NCBI RefSeq assembly: GCF_051401765.1 | Contig: NC_135071.1 | Span: 12,378,961 to 12,442,960, forward strand | DNA from: Calliopsis andreniformis | Taxonomy: Eukaryota; Arthropoda; Insecta; Hymenoptera; Andrenidae | DNA length: 64,000 nt | Direction of reading: 5' to 3' | Part shown: one piece after another, positions 23,342 to 36,850 of the stretch | Layout of the letters: the number at the start of each line of letters is the position of its first letter | Position numbering within the stretch: the first letter of the stretch is position 1 | Made by a program: the position numbers and the translations under genes | The notes under the pieces: generated by a model | The model's input: the letters and a program-made list of their open reading frames with translations, nothing else | Databases searched by the model: none | What the model was told of the DNA's origin: nothing

Positions 23342-25187
23342 TCGTGTGAAAGGCGAAAAATACATACGCAATATTAAAAAGTGTACATAAAACAAAACTG
23401 TCATTAAAGCATGCAACTTTCGCGTTGTTTAAAGAGAGAGATAGGATACAGAGAGAAAGGAGGGACGTGTTAATAAGATGACAGGGATGGAGCTATAGTC
23501 CGACGATTTGAAGTGGTTAGAAGAAGAATACAAGGGGCGAGACTGCATCAACATGGGGTGGCCGTACGAGTTTTTGTATTATACGGAGATTATCAACCTG
23601 TTCGGTTCCATTTCGAGGGTGCAGAGGGCGAAAGGCAGGGGCGGAGGGGGATAAGAGAGTCGGTGTGATGGCACATGAAGTGAAAGAGGGACGCTTGTAC
23701 CAGAGCAAGGAAAGTTGGAAGGGATCGAGGAGGAGGTGGAACGGGCGAGGGTCGTCGAGAAGGGGGTTTGTCCCAAGTTGGGGGTCGCGAATAGAGCATG
23801 CAAGCACGCACACGTTGCATTCCCTTGGGACGAGGCCGCTCTTTATGCTCGATATAATAACGCTCTCAAAACATACACACTTCTCCTGTTCTCTTAACGT
23901 GTGTAGCCAGGCACACGCCGGGGGAGTGAGCCGAACCAGGGTAGCTGGGGTACCTCGAGTTATATCGTCTCTCTATGGCACAACAATACGCTTCCTATGT
24001 GACCGCGACGCCAGTCTACACAGACGACCGTAATCTTCAGCAAAGACGACGTAGAGCCTGTAATTGATTTGCGAATCGCGATCGGTTTCTCAGAAGAACT
24101 TCGATTCCACGAACCGAGTCGATTTTCAAACGACTCCATATGTATCGCTATCCGAGGGTGGATAGACACCCCATGAGTTGGTGCACGCGATATACCATTC
24201 CATTTTTTTTTTCTTTTCTCTACGTATGCATTGCCTTGGTTCTTCGCTGGTAAAACCAGCTACCTCTTCCTAGAAAACCACTTCGTAGGATTCCTTTTTC
24301 TTTCGATTCTCGCGTAGTGTCTCTCTTTTTTGGTAGTTTAGTGGTACTCATTGTCAGCTGTAACTATTTTCGTGCATGTCATTGTGCTGTACCACGACTA
24401 ATTATGAGATGAAATGTGTGTCACTGCAAATTGTCACCCGTTTATGGTCTTCATATTAATCTTCCTGTCTTTTCTATAATACTTTGTAATTGTTACTCGC
24501 GTCACAGTTAATCATAACTCTAATTTTTGCACGGTTAAATTAACAGGCTAGGTCACTGGGCCAAATACGTACTACTTGTAAAAATAGTTTTAAAATATCG
24601 TATTCTTAAGAATTGGAGTAGGAAAGGGAAGAAATTCAACAAAAAGTCGTTCTAATAAGACGTATGTTTATTAATTCTTTTTAATTATTTTATTAACAAA
24701 TATTGATACTTAATATTGATACACCAATAGCAAACTTGTGATACGTGTAAATATATTTGTAGAAAAATAGGAGTGCTTGGTGGTCTTACTCAGAATTCTA
24801 ATTTCAAGAGTTTTCAAAGAATTAATATAGTAGTATACGTAATCATACACGTAAAAGTGTACTCATGTTGAAAAGACTTAAAAATACTCGCGTACACCAG
24901 CAGTAAATACTCTTCCTCGGTCTTATCCTATTATAGTCAAGCTTGCCACTTTCCAGCTAAGTCGAAGACAAGACCCTCCGTTGCTCCCATTTAGTAATCG
25001 CCGACGTTGGATGGAAGTTTACAAGGAATATTTAAGTCTCTGCTAAGCTAGGATTAAACGAAAACACAAACACTTTGATTAGTGGAGACTAAGTCTCGTT
25101 TTTGCTACCGCGGCGATTGGGATTTAGGATAAATCTTGAGAAGCTTTCGGGACAGTGGGTAAATGATAGAATTTATGTCTTACGTGT
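23342..25187. other. Gene-free stretch with GC-richer segment
   Basis: About 23500-24180 is GC-richer, with overlapping open frames on both strands (up to 122 codons) that share no family features and read through each other; probably regulatory or neutral. The rest is AT-rich and unassigned. Confidence 0.5.
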
Positions 25188-25800
25188 ACAGGATGTTCGA
25201 TAACAGACGTCAGAAATTTTAAATAATCATTCTACAGGACAAAATATGACGAAAATGTGGAGTAATAAAAATGTTTTTAAGGACTCATTTCAGAGCTATT
25301 AATTGTTGAGAAAATGCTAAAAATTCACGTGCAAAGTGAATTTGGGACTTATTTTATCGGCTGGACTATGACTGATTTGAGACTTATACTACTGATTTTG
25401 CTATGGTTAACTTGGGAATTATTCTACTGACTGTGTTACATCTGACCTGAGACGTATTCTACTGATTTTAATATGTATGATTTGAGATTTTTCGTACTGG
25501 CTTTGTTATGTCTGGCTTCGAACTTATTCTACTAGTTTTGCTATACCTGATTTGGGGTTTATTTTACTGATTTTGATATGTCTGACCCGAGCCTTATTCT
25601 ACTGATTTCAAAGTCTAGCCTGCTAGTGCACATCGGCAGTAGAATAAGTCCCAAGTCAGACACATTTCACGCGTATTTTATTTGCTTTCTCAACAATTTA
25701 ATAGCTCTGAAACAAATCCTCAAACGCAGTTTTGTCATTTTTTGTTTGATACGTAGAATCACCTCTTAAAATTTCTGACACCTGTAGTTTAACACGCTGT
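25188..25800. mobile_element. TCAGACACA-family MITE, copy 2 (most complete)
   Basis: 613 bp. Left end ACAGGATGTTCGATAACAG; reverse complement of right end ACAGCGTGTTAAACTACAGG. The arms match for about 150-190 bp, e.g. GTCAGAAATTTTAA, TTTCAGAGCTATTAA and TTGTTGAGAAA are found in both. The centre (25346-25640) is a degenerate tandem array of about 40-bp units built on TCTGACYTGAGACTTATTCTACTG plus a short spacer (ATTTTGATATG-like). Non-autonomous. Confidence 0.5.
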
Positions 25801-26705
25801 TCATATTTCTTTGAAAATTTCTATCTTGATTTTTTGATCATATCTTGAATTTACCTGAAGCGTTTAATTTGATTAGAAATTATTAATGAAATTGGCGCAC
25901 ATAAAATGTTTAAGTGAATACTTTAAAAAATGTCTTCTTCCTGTTCTTCTGCATTTTTTTTTTTTATACATAAAGTATAAATTAGAAGTAGGATGTATTA
26001 ATAAAATTGTTTCTTTCCGAGATAACGTAAATCAATTTTCTCTTCCGCCGCAAAAGGAGCGGGCTTAATCTTTCGCGAGGAAAACTACAATGTTTTATAA
26101 TAACGCGGCAAGTAAGACAGCGGTGATATTAAGGGGGGACAAAGTGCTCTCCGGCGACGACAGAAAAAGTTCATATTTTTTCAATTAAGACGGGTAAAGA
26201 AGCGAGGGTAGATTCTCGTCAAAACGAGAGAGGGTCTTTCGACACCATTAGTGCTCTCGTAAAAAAATACGAAGGAGCGTTGTCCACGTCCCGCCAACTC
26301 TTTCCCATTTACAATAAATGAGATCAAGGATTAACAGTTTCCACTGGGAACAGTTCTGCAATTTAAATAGGTACCTATGTTTCCAGTAAATTTGCTTTCA
26401 ATTTTTTCATTCTCCTCTTTCCTTCCAAAGAATAAAATAAATGCGACGTAAATTCGGCTTAATTTTAGCAAGTGCACATCTAACTGTTTATTCGGCAAAA
26501 AAAACCGAAAGTATTAATTATTCGTAACTCGCGTTTCCTATTTTATCGTACGGTCGCTTTATTAATTTCTCAGGCCTGAGTGGCAGTCACTTTGTTGGTA
26601 ATTTAAAAACTGCTTCCCCTGGTAATTATTTTAATTTTTGGGAATAAAATTCTTCGTTGGGCAAACGAATATGAAATATTTTCACGTTTCGGTTAAAATT
26701 GCTCA
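25801..26705. other. Gene-free AT-rich stretch
   Basis: Nothing recognised. A 60-codon frame at 25886-26068 crosses a T-run and is not convincing. Confidence 0.5.
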
Positions 26706-27116
26706 TACAAAGTATCTCTGAAGGTTAGTGGCAAACTTTGGAGTCATGTAATACTCATCAGAACGAGTAAAATGGTTTTAATAAACATGGGTCTGAACAT
26801 CATTTGTTTCAGAGTTATTAGATGTTTTGTACGACGAGATTTTAGCAATATACGAAGCTACTGTGTCTCTATCTGCAACTTATCGAATAAGTTGTTAAAT
26901 TAAACAAAGTAAACACAATATGCATAGGTAGTTCTTAGTCAGCAACAGTAACAGAAGAATATTGTCATTTTAGTATTACAGCGTTAATGAATGGTAATGG
27001 TTTGTTTCATAACTCCGAAATTAATGATATTTGGACCCATATTTATTAAGATTTTATTTGATTTGTGAGGGCTACATGCCATCAAAGTTTGGCACCACTT
27101 CCAGGGATATTCTGTA
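26706..27116. mobile_element. MITE with ~120-bp terminal inverted repeats, TA-flanked
   Basis: Left TACAAAGTATCTCTGAAGG and reversed right TACAGAATATCCCTGGAAG; both arms continue with TGGCAAACTTTGG/TGCCAAACTTTGATGGCATGTA, AATAAACATGGGTC/AATAAATATGGGTC and TTTCAGAGTTAT/TTTCGGAGTTAT. 411 bp, non-coding, TA at the borders. Confidence 0.5.
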
Positions 27117-27785
27117 TAATACATGTGTAATTGAAACACTTTTCACTTTTGCAAATTATCGTCTGACAGCTCCTAACTTATCATAAATACAAATATTGGA
27201 AAATAATCTATGCAAGATGAGAAAGAAAATAAATGTAAATTAAAAATAGATGTAACGATGACAGTCGATAACAGAAGCAAATTTATAAAATCTAAGTGTG
27301 AGAGGCTTCTAAAGTGTGATCAGTTTTGATTTAAAAAATAAATAAATAGGTACAGTAATATAACCCAATAAGAAAATAGTATTTTGCCATCTTCGATTAG
27401 CTCTGTAACGTTTCTCTTCTCCCTGTTCGACCAGTGCATTCTTTTACTAATAAAAATTTTAAACGATTTGTTTTCCACTATTTACTTTCCAATTAGCAAT
27501 GATTCAATAGTGATTTGAAAGATTTAGTAAGTGCAAACGCAAATCAAACGAAAATTAATAATTCGAAACCACTAAAAAATTTCCTAGCTCTCTGCATTGA
27601 GTAAATAATGACTTGAAAAGTGTATGCCATGTCTCACTGATTGTGAGCCAATAACGAACCCCTTTTTTATCTTCCTTTAAAAAGAAGAGGAAATTCCAAC
27701 AATTTTTTATGCACCTACACAATTACTATGTGTTTTTTCTGAAACTATTAGACAGAGCAACAAAAATTCTTTTTACAATTTCTTT

Positions 27786-28140
27786 AACCCTTAAGTGGTT
27801 ATGGAAAATATCCTTGAATTACTTATAGATACTAATAAACTAAGAAGCTATAAATTCTCTCTTTACTACCTATTATTAATTATTTTTGACGATGGAATGA
27901 CAGTGATTCTATCCAGTAGCTAATTAATATTTTCACCACCTTAAGCTATTATATTTTTGCTGTTTCACAGTGTAAGGGAAAGTGTTTTTTGTGAAAATTT
28001 CTTATTTTAAATCTTTTTAGACCTTTAAGTTCTGCAAATGTATTCATTAAATAAAATTAAAGAGAAAAGAATCTAAAACTTACTCTATATTTAGTAATGC
28101 TAATGCATTTTATAATTTTGACTTGTACTTCTACCCTAAA
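27786..28140. mobile_element. TTAACCCTT-type element remnant
   Basis: Begins TTAACCCTTAAGTGGTTATGG and carries AAGCTATAAATT and GAATGACAGTGATTCTATC in the same order as AAGCTATGAATT and GAATTGCAGCAATTCTATC in the element at 59700. Two diverged copies of one family; the right border is uncertain. Confidence 0.5.
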
Positions 28141-28359
28141 TAAGTTTTGATGTGCTTTAAACTTGAAAATGACCATTCGAAATTTTCCTCAAAGACCTCC
28201 GTCTTCTAAAATCTGCCGCTCTAGGTTATGACCTATTCAGCTTGTACTTAAAGCTGCCTTTGACTCTATCTTATTATGTTATACTACTGACACATACCAG
28301 TTAAGAGTCTAAGATTTAGAATCTATGTGTTATATCATAACTTAGAAATTTTGCTTTGG

Positions 28360-29170
28360 CTCAAGAGAAGCTTTCGAAATTCTTTAGGCAATCTAGTGAT
28401 CGGGGATTCAGAAAAAAGGACGGTAGGTCGACAGATCAAACTGTCGGAGGCTCGAGGATACTAGAGGATCGGCATCTATGTGGACAGGTGGAAACTGAGG
28501 GGCGGTTTTCGAGCGGGTTAGGAAGGTCGAGAGGGGTGATTGTGTTCTGTATCATGTATAATTCACTAGTATAGCTCGGGTCTCGCGTCGGCAACTATTG
28601 CGTCGTCCCCGTTATATCTGCTGTACCAGCCTCATACTACACTATATTCGACCTCTCACTGTCACGACATCTTGGATATTTCCCCTCTTCTTCCTCGTCT
28701 TCCTTCTGCCGTTCTCCCTTCTCCCTCGCCACCATTTTGTGTATTTCCATTCGCCTTTTCTCCCCTCGTTCTCCTTTCTTCTTCCCATTTCCGACGTTCG
28801 TTTGTTCTCTCGGCCACCATCGCTCCTTCAGCCACTCCCGTTGGTCAATTTCGCGTGTCACGGAGCCCTTTATGCACAGGGCCACGTATACCACCGCCGA
28901 ACAATGTCACATAACTTAGATAATTCCACGGTCGGTGCATCATTTATGAGTTAGTCATTGTATCGCAATAACTCCTGTGATGAGATCGAGCCGTAATGTC
29001 CTGGGGTATTCTCGGTAACTTATCGTGTCACAGATCGTATTCTTTCTTTTCATGCGGCTCTCGCGACGTCGCGACGTTGGTTTACGGTTCTCGGGAATGG
29101 ACAGGACGCTTTGAGAAACGGGGAATTTCGAAAGGCGAAGTTTTCTGCTGTTCCTGAGCATTCTGGTCTG
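28360..29170. promoter_or_regulatory. GC-richer non-coding island with pyrimidine tract
   Basis: Contains a strongly pyrimidine-rich segment (28650-28800), which generates the overlapping 60-118 codon frames, and blocks such as CACATAACTTAGATAATTCC and CATCATTTATGAGTTAGTCATTG (28910-28960). No protein feature; candidate regulatory element. Confidence 0.5.
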
Positions 29171-29589
29171 ACCTGATCTCTCATTTTATGCAGTCTTCTG
29201 TAGACGTAGCAACGTGTGGTGTGGAATCTACGCGAGAGAGCAGTATTTTTTGGTGTATTGTTCGTTGACGATTTAATTATGTGATGGTTAATTATGACAT
29301 AGCATTTTGACTTGTCAAGTGAGTGTTGATAGTCAGTGCACTGACTCAGTATATTTTCGTGCTTTATAAATTAAATAACATATGAGAAAGAAGGAAGAAC
29401 AAAACAGTCTACTATGGATGGTACTTCATATGAGGACACCAAAAATAATTATTTTCTAAATTTAATTGAAGTTACAGGCGATGTGGTCTCGTAATTATAG
29501 AATACGCGCTGGAAATATCGCAGAAGTGAACATCGATTGCAACATTTCCCTAGGCCCCACGAGTTACATATTATGTGTTACAGAAACGT

Positions 29590-29946
29590 CTAAATTTCGC
29601 GTGAAATATGTCTGACTCGGGACTTATTCTACTGCTGACGTGCATTAGGCTGGTCGAGTATAGTAGAGCCAGTAGAATAAGACCCAAGCCAGACACATTT
29701 CACGCGTATCATATGCTGCATTTAAACCAAGCGAGCGAATACTTGTTCTTCTCCTACTTCGAGAGAAAATTATTTTGAATGAATGAAGACATGCTCGTAT
29801 CACTTGGAGTTTGATAAAGTGGAGAAAGACTGAGCATTCGTTTGGTTAGTCTAAACACACTGTGATATTGGACGTTTTCGCAACAATTAATAATTTTATT
29901 TCAATCATCCCTTAAAATTTCTGGCACCTGTGGTCGAACACCCTAT
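29590..29946. mobile_element. TCAGACACA-family MITE, copy 3, truncated and interrupted
   Basis: Has the inverted signature CGTGAAATATGTCTGACTCG..TTATTCTACTG and CAGTAGAATAAGACC..AGCCAGACACATTTCACGCG, and a good right end (TTAAAATTTCTGGCACCTGT, then GGTCGAACACCCTAT). The left terminal part is missing. About 165 bp (29714-29880) does not match the family and is probably a secondary insertion. Confidence 0.5.
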
Positions 29947-30239
29947 ATGTATTCTCTTTAAGAAGTGATATATTATAATAGATCATGTATAATCTTATAC
30001 AAGTATATACATTTAATTGATAGCTAATCCACACGACTCTTAATCATGAATTCACTGATGATCCCGAAGAAGGCAATCTTAACTAAGTCTCATTATTATT
30101 ACCTTTATATTTGTGATTGCAAGGCAAAGTGTAATAACAGTGTTACGTCTGATGGCCTAGTGCCTTCTTGAATCCTTATTTCTAAGTGCAAAGTTCTTTT
30201 AAGGCCGTTTCTTCCTGCAAATACAAATTCTATACTCTA

Positions 30240-31060
30240 GATCCCAATTAAGACCTTAACTCGAATTTCTTCACAGCCCGATATAGATCGTTTTGCCTTG
30301 CAGCCACAGATTTAACACAATATTCAGCGCCTAATGCGAAGTGCTTAAAACCCTTGTAAAATTTCATCCAAAATCGCATGCTCCTGGTGGCAGTGAACTA
30401 TTGTTGACCCAAACAGATCCAAAAATTAAACTAATCAAGCCAGGCCTGAAGGCAAATTGGCTGCGCGTTTTCCCCAGGCTATTGGGCCATCGAGAACGAG
30501 TGCTCGATGTAGTGCACCGACTGGAGCCGCACAAGTGTAGCGATAATGTAAACATGATTTGTAACACAAAGGCTACATTGGGTTAGACACGCTTGCCACA
30601 TGTTCGAGCTTGAGTGCACAGGCACGGCGTGTCAGCGTGGGCTCGTTCGCTCGCGTATTGAACGACCCCATGTACTCCTCCATCCTTCTGAGCAGTGTGT
30701 ACACAAGCAAACAGGCCTTAGGTAATGAACGATGTTTACATGCCGTACCAATTAATCAGCAGATACTATAACCTTGTTTCCCTCGCGGCTTTTTCCTTCT
30801 CAAGTTCTCTTTTGACACTGCAGCAGGTCGGTTTGCGCGACAGCAGCTGCTGAGTGCCTGTCTGCCGCGCTCGCTGCTAGTTGAACTTTGATCTTTCGGC
30901 TTTATCCTCAGACACACTGTGCTATTAACGGCAATCTTCGTGACCTGTTTGACAGACGGACCAACGATTTGCTTAACAAAAATCTTCTTGAGGGATTCCA
31001 TTCTCTGGTGCAAATGTGACAGGCGGAAATCAGTGTTTGAAGGGTGCAAGTGGCTGTTAG
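30240..31060. promoter_or_regulatory. GC-richer non-coding island 5
   Basis: Mixed composition with homeodomain-type sites (CAATTAATCAGCAG near 30748) and many non-AT-rich blocks. The 81-codon + and 97-codon - frames show no domain or codon signal. Possible distal enhancer of acj6, 8 kb past its stop codon; inference only. Confidence 0.5.
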
Positions 31061-31469
31061 GTGGGAATTAGTCATATACCCCAGCTAAACTAGAGGAGTA
31101 TTAACCTAATTAAACGAGTATCCTTGCAAGAGTAGGAGTCACGAAAATTCTCGCTACTTATCTCATATCACGACGATATCATTATCCATTTTGTGGGAAG
31201 CGTATGTTGAAGTACGATTTTCTGATTTGGATAAATAATTCTTTTAACCGTCTATTCGTGTACGTGTTATAAATTTATCGCCTAACACAACATTTGATAG
31301 TGTCGCGACACGCGATGTGTCTGCTGTGCCTAGATTCGGTTCAATAAAGAACAGTGTACTATGTGACGCATCGCTGCTCTAAAGTAATTATGAGAGCAGG
31401 AAACGTAAATTGTGAGCTAGAAAATTCATAATGTGGAAAGTGTGATACATCAGGGAATAAAGGAAAAAC

Positions 31470-31660
31470 AGAAAACATTGTTTTTCATTGAAAGATTCAG
31501 TTTAATTATTATGATATTACAGATGAGTAGAGAAACAAAGGAAAGAAAATTAGGGAAATTAATTAGGGAAAAAGGGAAGAAAAAATGTAGAGTTTCTCAT
31601 TGAAAGATGCAGTTTAATTATTATATTACAAAGGAGTGGAGGAACAATGAGAAGAAAACG
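31470..31660 (+). repeat. Tandem duplication, period about 112 bp
   Basis: CATTGAAAGATTCAGTTTAATTATTA at 31486 recurs as CATTGAAAGATGCAGTTTAA at 31598, with similar flanks (AGGAAAAACAG / AGGGAAGAAAAA; GAGTAGAG / GAGTGGAG). Two copies. Confidence 0.5.
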
Positions 31661-34600
31661 AATTTATCAATAACATCAAAGTTTACTTTATTATACTATA
31701 ATATTTATAGTTGAGTAGGTACTTGGAACAAAGTTGGACACAAAGTGTGGTAAATGAGTTATGGCACATGATATGTACAGTATGGAGGAAAATCGTATCT
31801 CTTTTCCTTACGTCTTACATTGCGCGCAATTTGGTATATTTTAGGACATCGTTTTCCATGGTCGTCTCGTTTATAAGAAAACTTTGCTTTACACGTAATC
31901 TACCACTATGCGTAATTCACAGACAGTTCGCTTAGTTTTAGAGGTAAAGAATCGTCTCGGTCGTCCCGCTCGAAAAATTGTCATCTGAAACGAAAATCGG
32001 CGGTAGTGATCGTAACTCTAGAAACATGACGAGTTTACAAAAGTTCATCGCGTTATGAAATGTCATGAAAAATCGTTCGTCACGAGGATCCGCGACCATC
32101 GTTCACGTTGACATACATCGTAGATTAAAAGCGAATAGAATTTAACTAGTGCATCAATTATTACATAACAATTTACAAAGAGACATTTACGTTGTTGATT
32201 ATATACAAATCCGTGAGTGTGTCTACGACGAATAGAATCAATGAAAGTCATTTATCTGCGTTAAACGAGGATACGATAACGGTGTGACGCAGCTGTTGCT
32301 ACGTGTCTCAAATAATTCATTAACTTTACGTATCGCTTCGAAACGTAGTTTCAAGTTGCACGCAACATATTTACATAGAAATTCTACATTGTCTGGCAAT
32401 TCAAACTAATACTTTATGATATGTTTTTATCGTATTATTATATTGTTCGTCAATTATGGTCTTACTCATAAATGGTGTTCGGATACTTTTACGGAGTATA
32501 TCCTGTTTAAACCTTGGTATATTTTACAGAATCGTTTTACCAAACCGCCTTTCCCTTCTATACAATGAACCTTTGTGAAAGTTTCATCAATATTTAGCCT
32601 CGAATGCTTACGACTAGACCCGAATTTCTTCTCTCAAGAAATTATTTAACGATAACAAAGAGTTGGTCTTCGACGAATTATAATATAATATATATATATA
32701 TGTACCTATATAGCATGAAGCATATAAACATGGCTGTTATTTGTAGAAACCTGTAAACGTTCACATGTATTAAAATTATTTTAAGCTTGCTTTTTGTATA
32801 ACTTTAATAACTGAGCAAATCAAATTAAATATTTTCTTAACTGTTTGGACGATCATAAATTATACGTTATAATTGTAACTGACGCTTTCAACGAGTTACT
32901 TTTGATGTGCTCCATACTATATACTTACACATTACAAAACAGTGCGCATAATGTTAAATAATAGCTGTATCTTTAATGCGTCTCTTGTTCAGTTCGCCTA
33001 TTAATTTAACTCATTGAAATAATGACACTTGAAATTTACTACAGGATGTTGTGCCTTCGTGTTTCCCGTATTTATTGCCGCTGTAACAATCCTTGCGATT
33101 AAACTAACGCGAAACAAGAGCAATACACTCAGTGACATGCGATTGTTATAAATATGTATCAAGCCGCTAAACAATCGCGTTGATTGACGTATCGCAAAAA
33201 TGGTGGTTCGCCATGGAATGTGGCCGACCATCGAAAAATGATCATCACGTATACCTATGAGTAAGATTCTAAGTTTAACAATTCAATTTGGCTCCTTTAG
33301 ATTTATTATGAACATTCAATCTAATTGCTGATAGGTACTATTATATTTATACTAATTAGTAGTCCTCGAAATCTTTTATACAAACCTTTTCATAGCCGTA
33401 CGTGTCAACGTAATACTTTTTCGGTTAATATCGTTAGTCGTTACGAGTAGATGTTACGAATAAACAAATAATTCATATGTATATGTATATACACAAGAAT
33501 CGCTGGTCTTTAAGTATGTAGGAGTACGCGACTCTCTTCAAATAGTTCCTATCTTTCTCTTATTTCTTTTTTTGCTGCATTGAGTTTTTGGGAAATTCGA
33601 ATCGAGTATATGCAGCGTTAGTATAGAACGATCCATAGAAATTTGTTAGCTAAAGGAACAGTAACTTTTATTTATAGGTTTTTGTTTGAATGTTTCACTG
33701 TGGTTCCAGTGCGATCGCAGTGTGTGATTTTTGACGTTCTACGAGTATCGATAAACTAGCAATTTCGGTAGCTACTCAAATAGATGGTTTTGGTTAATTG
33801 TATTTGAAATATAGAAAATCCCTTTCTGGAATTCGGAAAATAAATGAAGTAACGTCGAAGACGAATGCCTGACTTTCATGGACCGCCCTATCTACACAGT
33901 ACGATTATGTTTGCAATTACTGTAAGTGCAAAATGTATGTACAGAAGGTTGACAACTGATTTAGCCACGAATAAGATGTTCGAGAATGTCGTCTTATTGC
34001 TAACAAGTTGAAGGGCGTATCGGATTGTACATGCATATCAAATACGATAGAAATTTTATTACGAGTTTGCAAAGGTTGTTTCGAAGTATGTATGTACTTA
34101 CTTGGCACGCAGAACACATGAAAGAGAGGTTTCAATTTCTTTAAATTTTGCGGCTGTGGTAAGTCGTAACGTTACACAACGCAGCAAACAATTTTGTCCT
34201 CTATTCGATACGTTTGATATATTGCGTCAAGTGTCACGTTCCTTGTTCACAAATCGCTGGAAAACAGCAGGTATTCAAAGCTACTTAATCTTTTATTCGC
34301 TCGTCAGACATTATTTTCATTCTCTGCTCTTGATGATCTTATGTACAAGTGTATGTAAAATAGTGGATTAGTATTCTTCTGGTTCCTTTCCATGTTGCTT
34401 CATTTCTGATACAAGCAAGACACTTACGTGTATACGATGATAACAATAAGTTTAAAGGATACTGCGATATGACTTGTTACCCTGTCTTTGGTGTCTATGG
34501 AACATTTTGCTGTTTAGGTTTCTGGAGAACCAACGAAATGTTATCGCAGGCTTTCATCTCAATTACTCCCATGTACATACGTACAGTTCTCGTATGGCAT

Positions 34601-36269
34601 GTGCCCTCCGTTTATTCGATTCTAATCGTATAACTGCAAACGCAGGTATGTACAACAAATCGTGCATGTTTTTAATGATATGTGATTAATCAGATCAAAA
34701 ATACGATGCCAATATTTAAAAAATGTGGAAATTAGATGACAGCAATATTTACTATCAGTTATTTTACGTATGTGCTGGTAATTATGAATGTTGTCTAAGT
34801 AAAAAGCTTAAGAAAGTTAGACCTAACACTTATTTTGTAATGTGAGATTGATGCAATACCAAATATGTAAGATTCAACCTTTTTTAGATTTTTAATTTAG
34901 ACCAATTTCATAATTACTGACACACATATCAATGTTAGATTTCTTTTGCTATGGCTGCATGTTGCAGTCGTGCGACTAGAGTCAAACAAGTTCAGACTAA
35001 GACTCAAAAATATCGTACTGCATTGTCAGAAACATGTAAAAGCAGAAGTTGCTCTTCCTAAATGCATTCTAACTGTATATTGGTGTATAATTTTATTCAC
35101 TTTAATTTTATTAATCGACTTTGTAAATAGATTGGTCTACATTCACTTTTTAGGAATACTTTAAGAAACTTTTTAGGAATATATTTATTGAAATAGAAAA
35201 GGAATCATTTGTCAATTATACAACAAATTCTTTCTGTATTATTCTTGAGACCATTAACCTTCAACAATCCCATTTTTACTGACGTCGTCTGCAAACTGGA
35301 TTCACATAGTTTTGTGTACGTTTTTGTATTTTAAAAAACGCAACAAAATTTTTCAATACGCATTCAAGTTTCTAGAATACCATCCAATAGCTTTTGTTGC
35401 CATATGTTAGTTTAACGTGTTTAAACAACAGAAGAAACTTAAAAGAAAAATAGTTCGGGTCGTAAATAACTCAGATTGCAGACTGATGATTAAGTACATA
35501 ATACAGTACTGAAGATAGAAATGAAATCGAAAGAGGAAGCTTCTCCACCTATTCGTGACAGTGCATCACAATAGTCTTGAACCAATTGCACATTCGCCTG
35601 TTTCGTCCATTCTCGAAACAAAGAAATGGCATCGATATACTTCAAAGCATCACAGTAATTGCGCACTGCGAATCGTGCACGGGAAACACTGTAATTTCTG
35701 AAGGAAAGAGACAGATCGATAAGCGAATGAAAGTAGCTACAACTGAAGACTCTGTCGCTTCCCGTGTCAGGTCGAAACGATATTCGTGAAACTATTTATG
35801 CACTAGAATGCTTTCGAGCGTCGCGGTGAACCGGTCCCTCTTTTCAGTTGCCTCAGTATTATGCGAAAACATGCCCGAGACAAGGTTACTAGCGGCACGC
35901 AATCTACTAGACTGTCATATATGTAGATTGTAGATACGTACGAAAATAATTTTGAAAAATCGAAAAAAAAAAAAAAGAACGCAGGTGAGTTTCGAGTTGA
36001 TCAGGTTCGAAGGATGAACCCTGGGTCGGTAAGCGCAACGATGGCGGGTCCAACGTAGCCAAACAAGGACGTGTAAAGTAACAAATAGTAACGAATATAT
36101 TAGTCATAATAATAATAATAATCATAAATATAGTTAGACTCTATATTGCACTAGAATTTTCTTCCCATTACCTAGCAGAATGACAATAGACTATTATTCT
36201 TCTAGAAAATACCTATCCCCTTACGTATGTACAATTTAAAAATTACTACTATCCCTTCGCTTAGTTTTA

Positions 36270-36850
36270 ACTATTATAATGACGTAGAGTCCCCATCGCC
36301 GAACATCCCCGTGGTATTGCTCGATGCACACGAATATTCGAGCGTGATCACACTCCTAGCGCCGTCGAGTTCTCCTCCCTTTGATTGTTCGGCATCGAAA
36401 TTGGTTCCCGCGGTTAGCCCGTGATCAGCTCAGACGTATGCGCGGTTGTACGAGGATTTCATATCTCGCGTCGAGATTGAGTTTCGTTGTCAGAGTAGGA
36501 CACCGAAATCGCTCCGAGGAAACAAAAATAAATGTCCGTTCGCGATATGGCGAGCGGGCTCCTCCAAACAATCGAACGGTCAATTTTCTCGATTGCTCGT
36601 TCAGCGATCGACCGCGCTCCCAGTCTTTCACGTGTCGCGGAACCGTTGCTCCGTCTCGCGATGCGACACGCCACAGTGTTCCAGCGTCGAAAATATGTAT
36701 TGCGTTTGAGATTTCGAGTTCAGGAGTTCTGGCAGGTCAGGGTCGTTTCGCGAGCAACGATCGAGGGGAAATCAACTCCTACCTTTTCACTTGCGCATGC
36801 TCTAACGCTAGCCGCGTGAGTTAGGTGACTTCCGAGGGGTATGGAGAGGC
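36270..36850. promoter_or_regulatory. CpG-rich island within the acj6 3' flank
   Basis: Sharp GC/CpG rise, with palindromic CGAATATTCG near 36330. Overlapping open frames on both strands (up to 147 codons) have no protein features and differ only by composition. Could be an enhancer or a promoter of an antisense RNA. Confidence 0.5.

Noticed and set aside
23517..24033. Frames up to 122 codons on both strands
   Set aside because: No domain, codons reflect G/C-rich purine-pyrimidine bias, mutual overlap.
28598..28954. 118-codon Pro/Ser/Phe/Leu-rich frame on +
   Set aside because: Product of a pyrimidine tract (TCC/TTC/CTT repeats); no start context or splice partner.
32680..32705. (TA)n tract
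   Set aside because: Short simple repeat, common in AT-rich insect DNA; not reported as a feature of interest.
36381..36824. 147-codon frame on + and overlapping frames on -
   Set aside because: Same compositional effect in a CpG island; no homology features and no plausible splice context.
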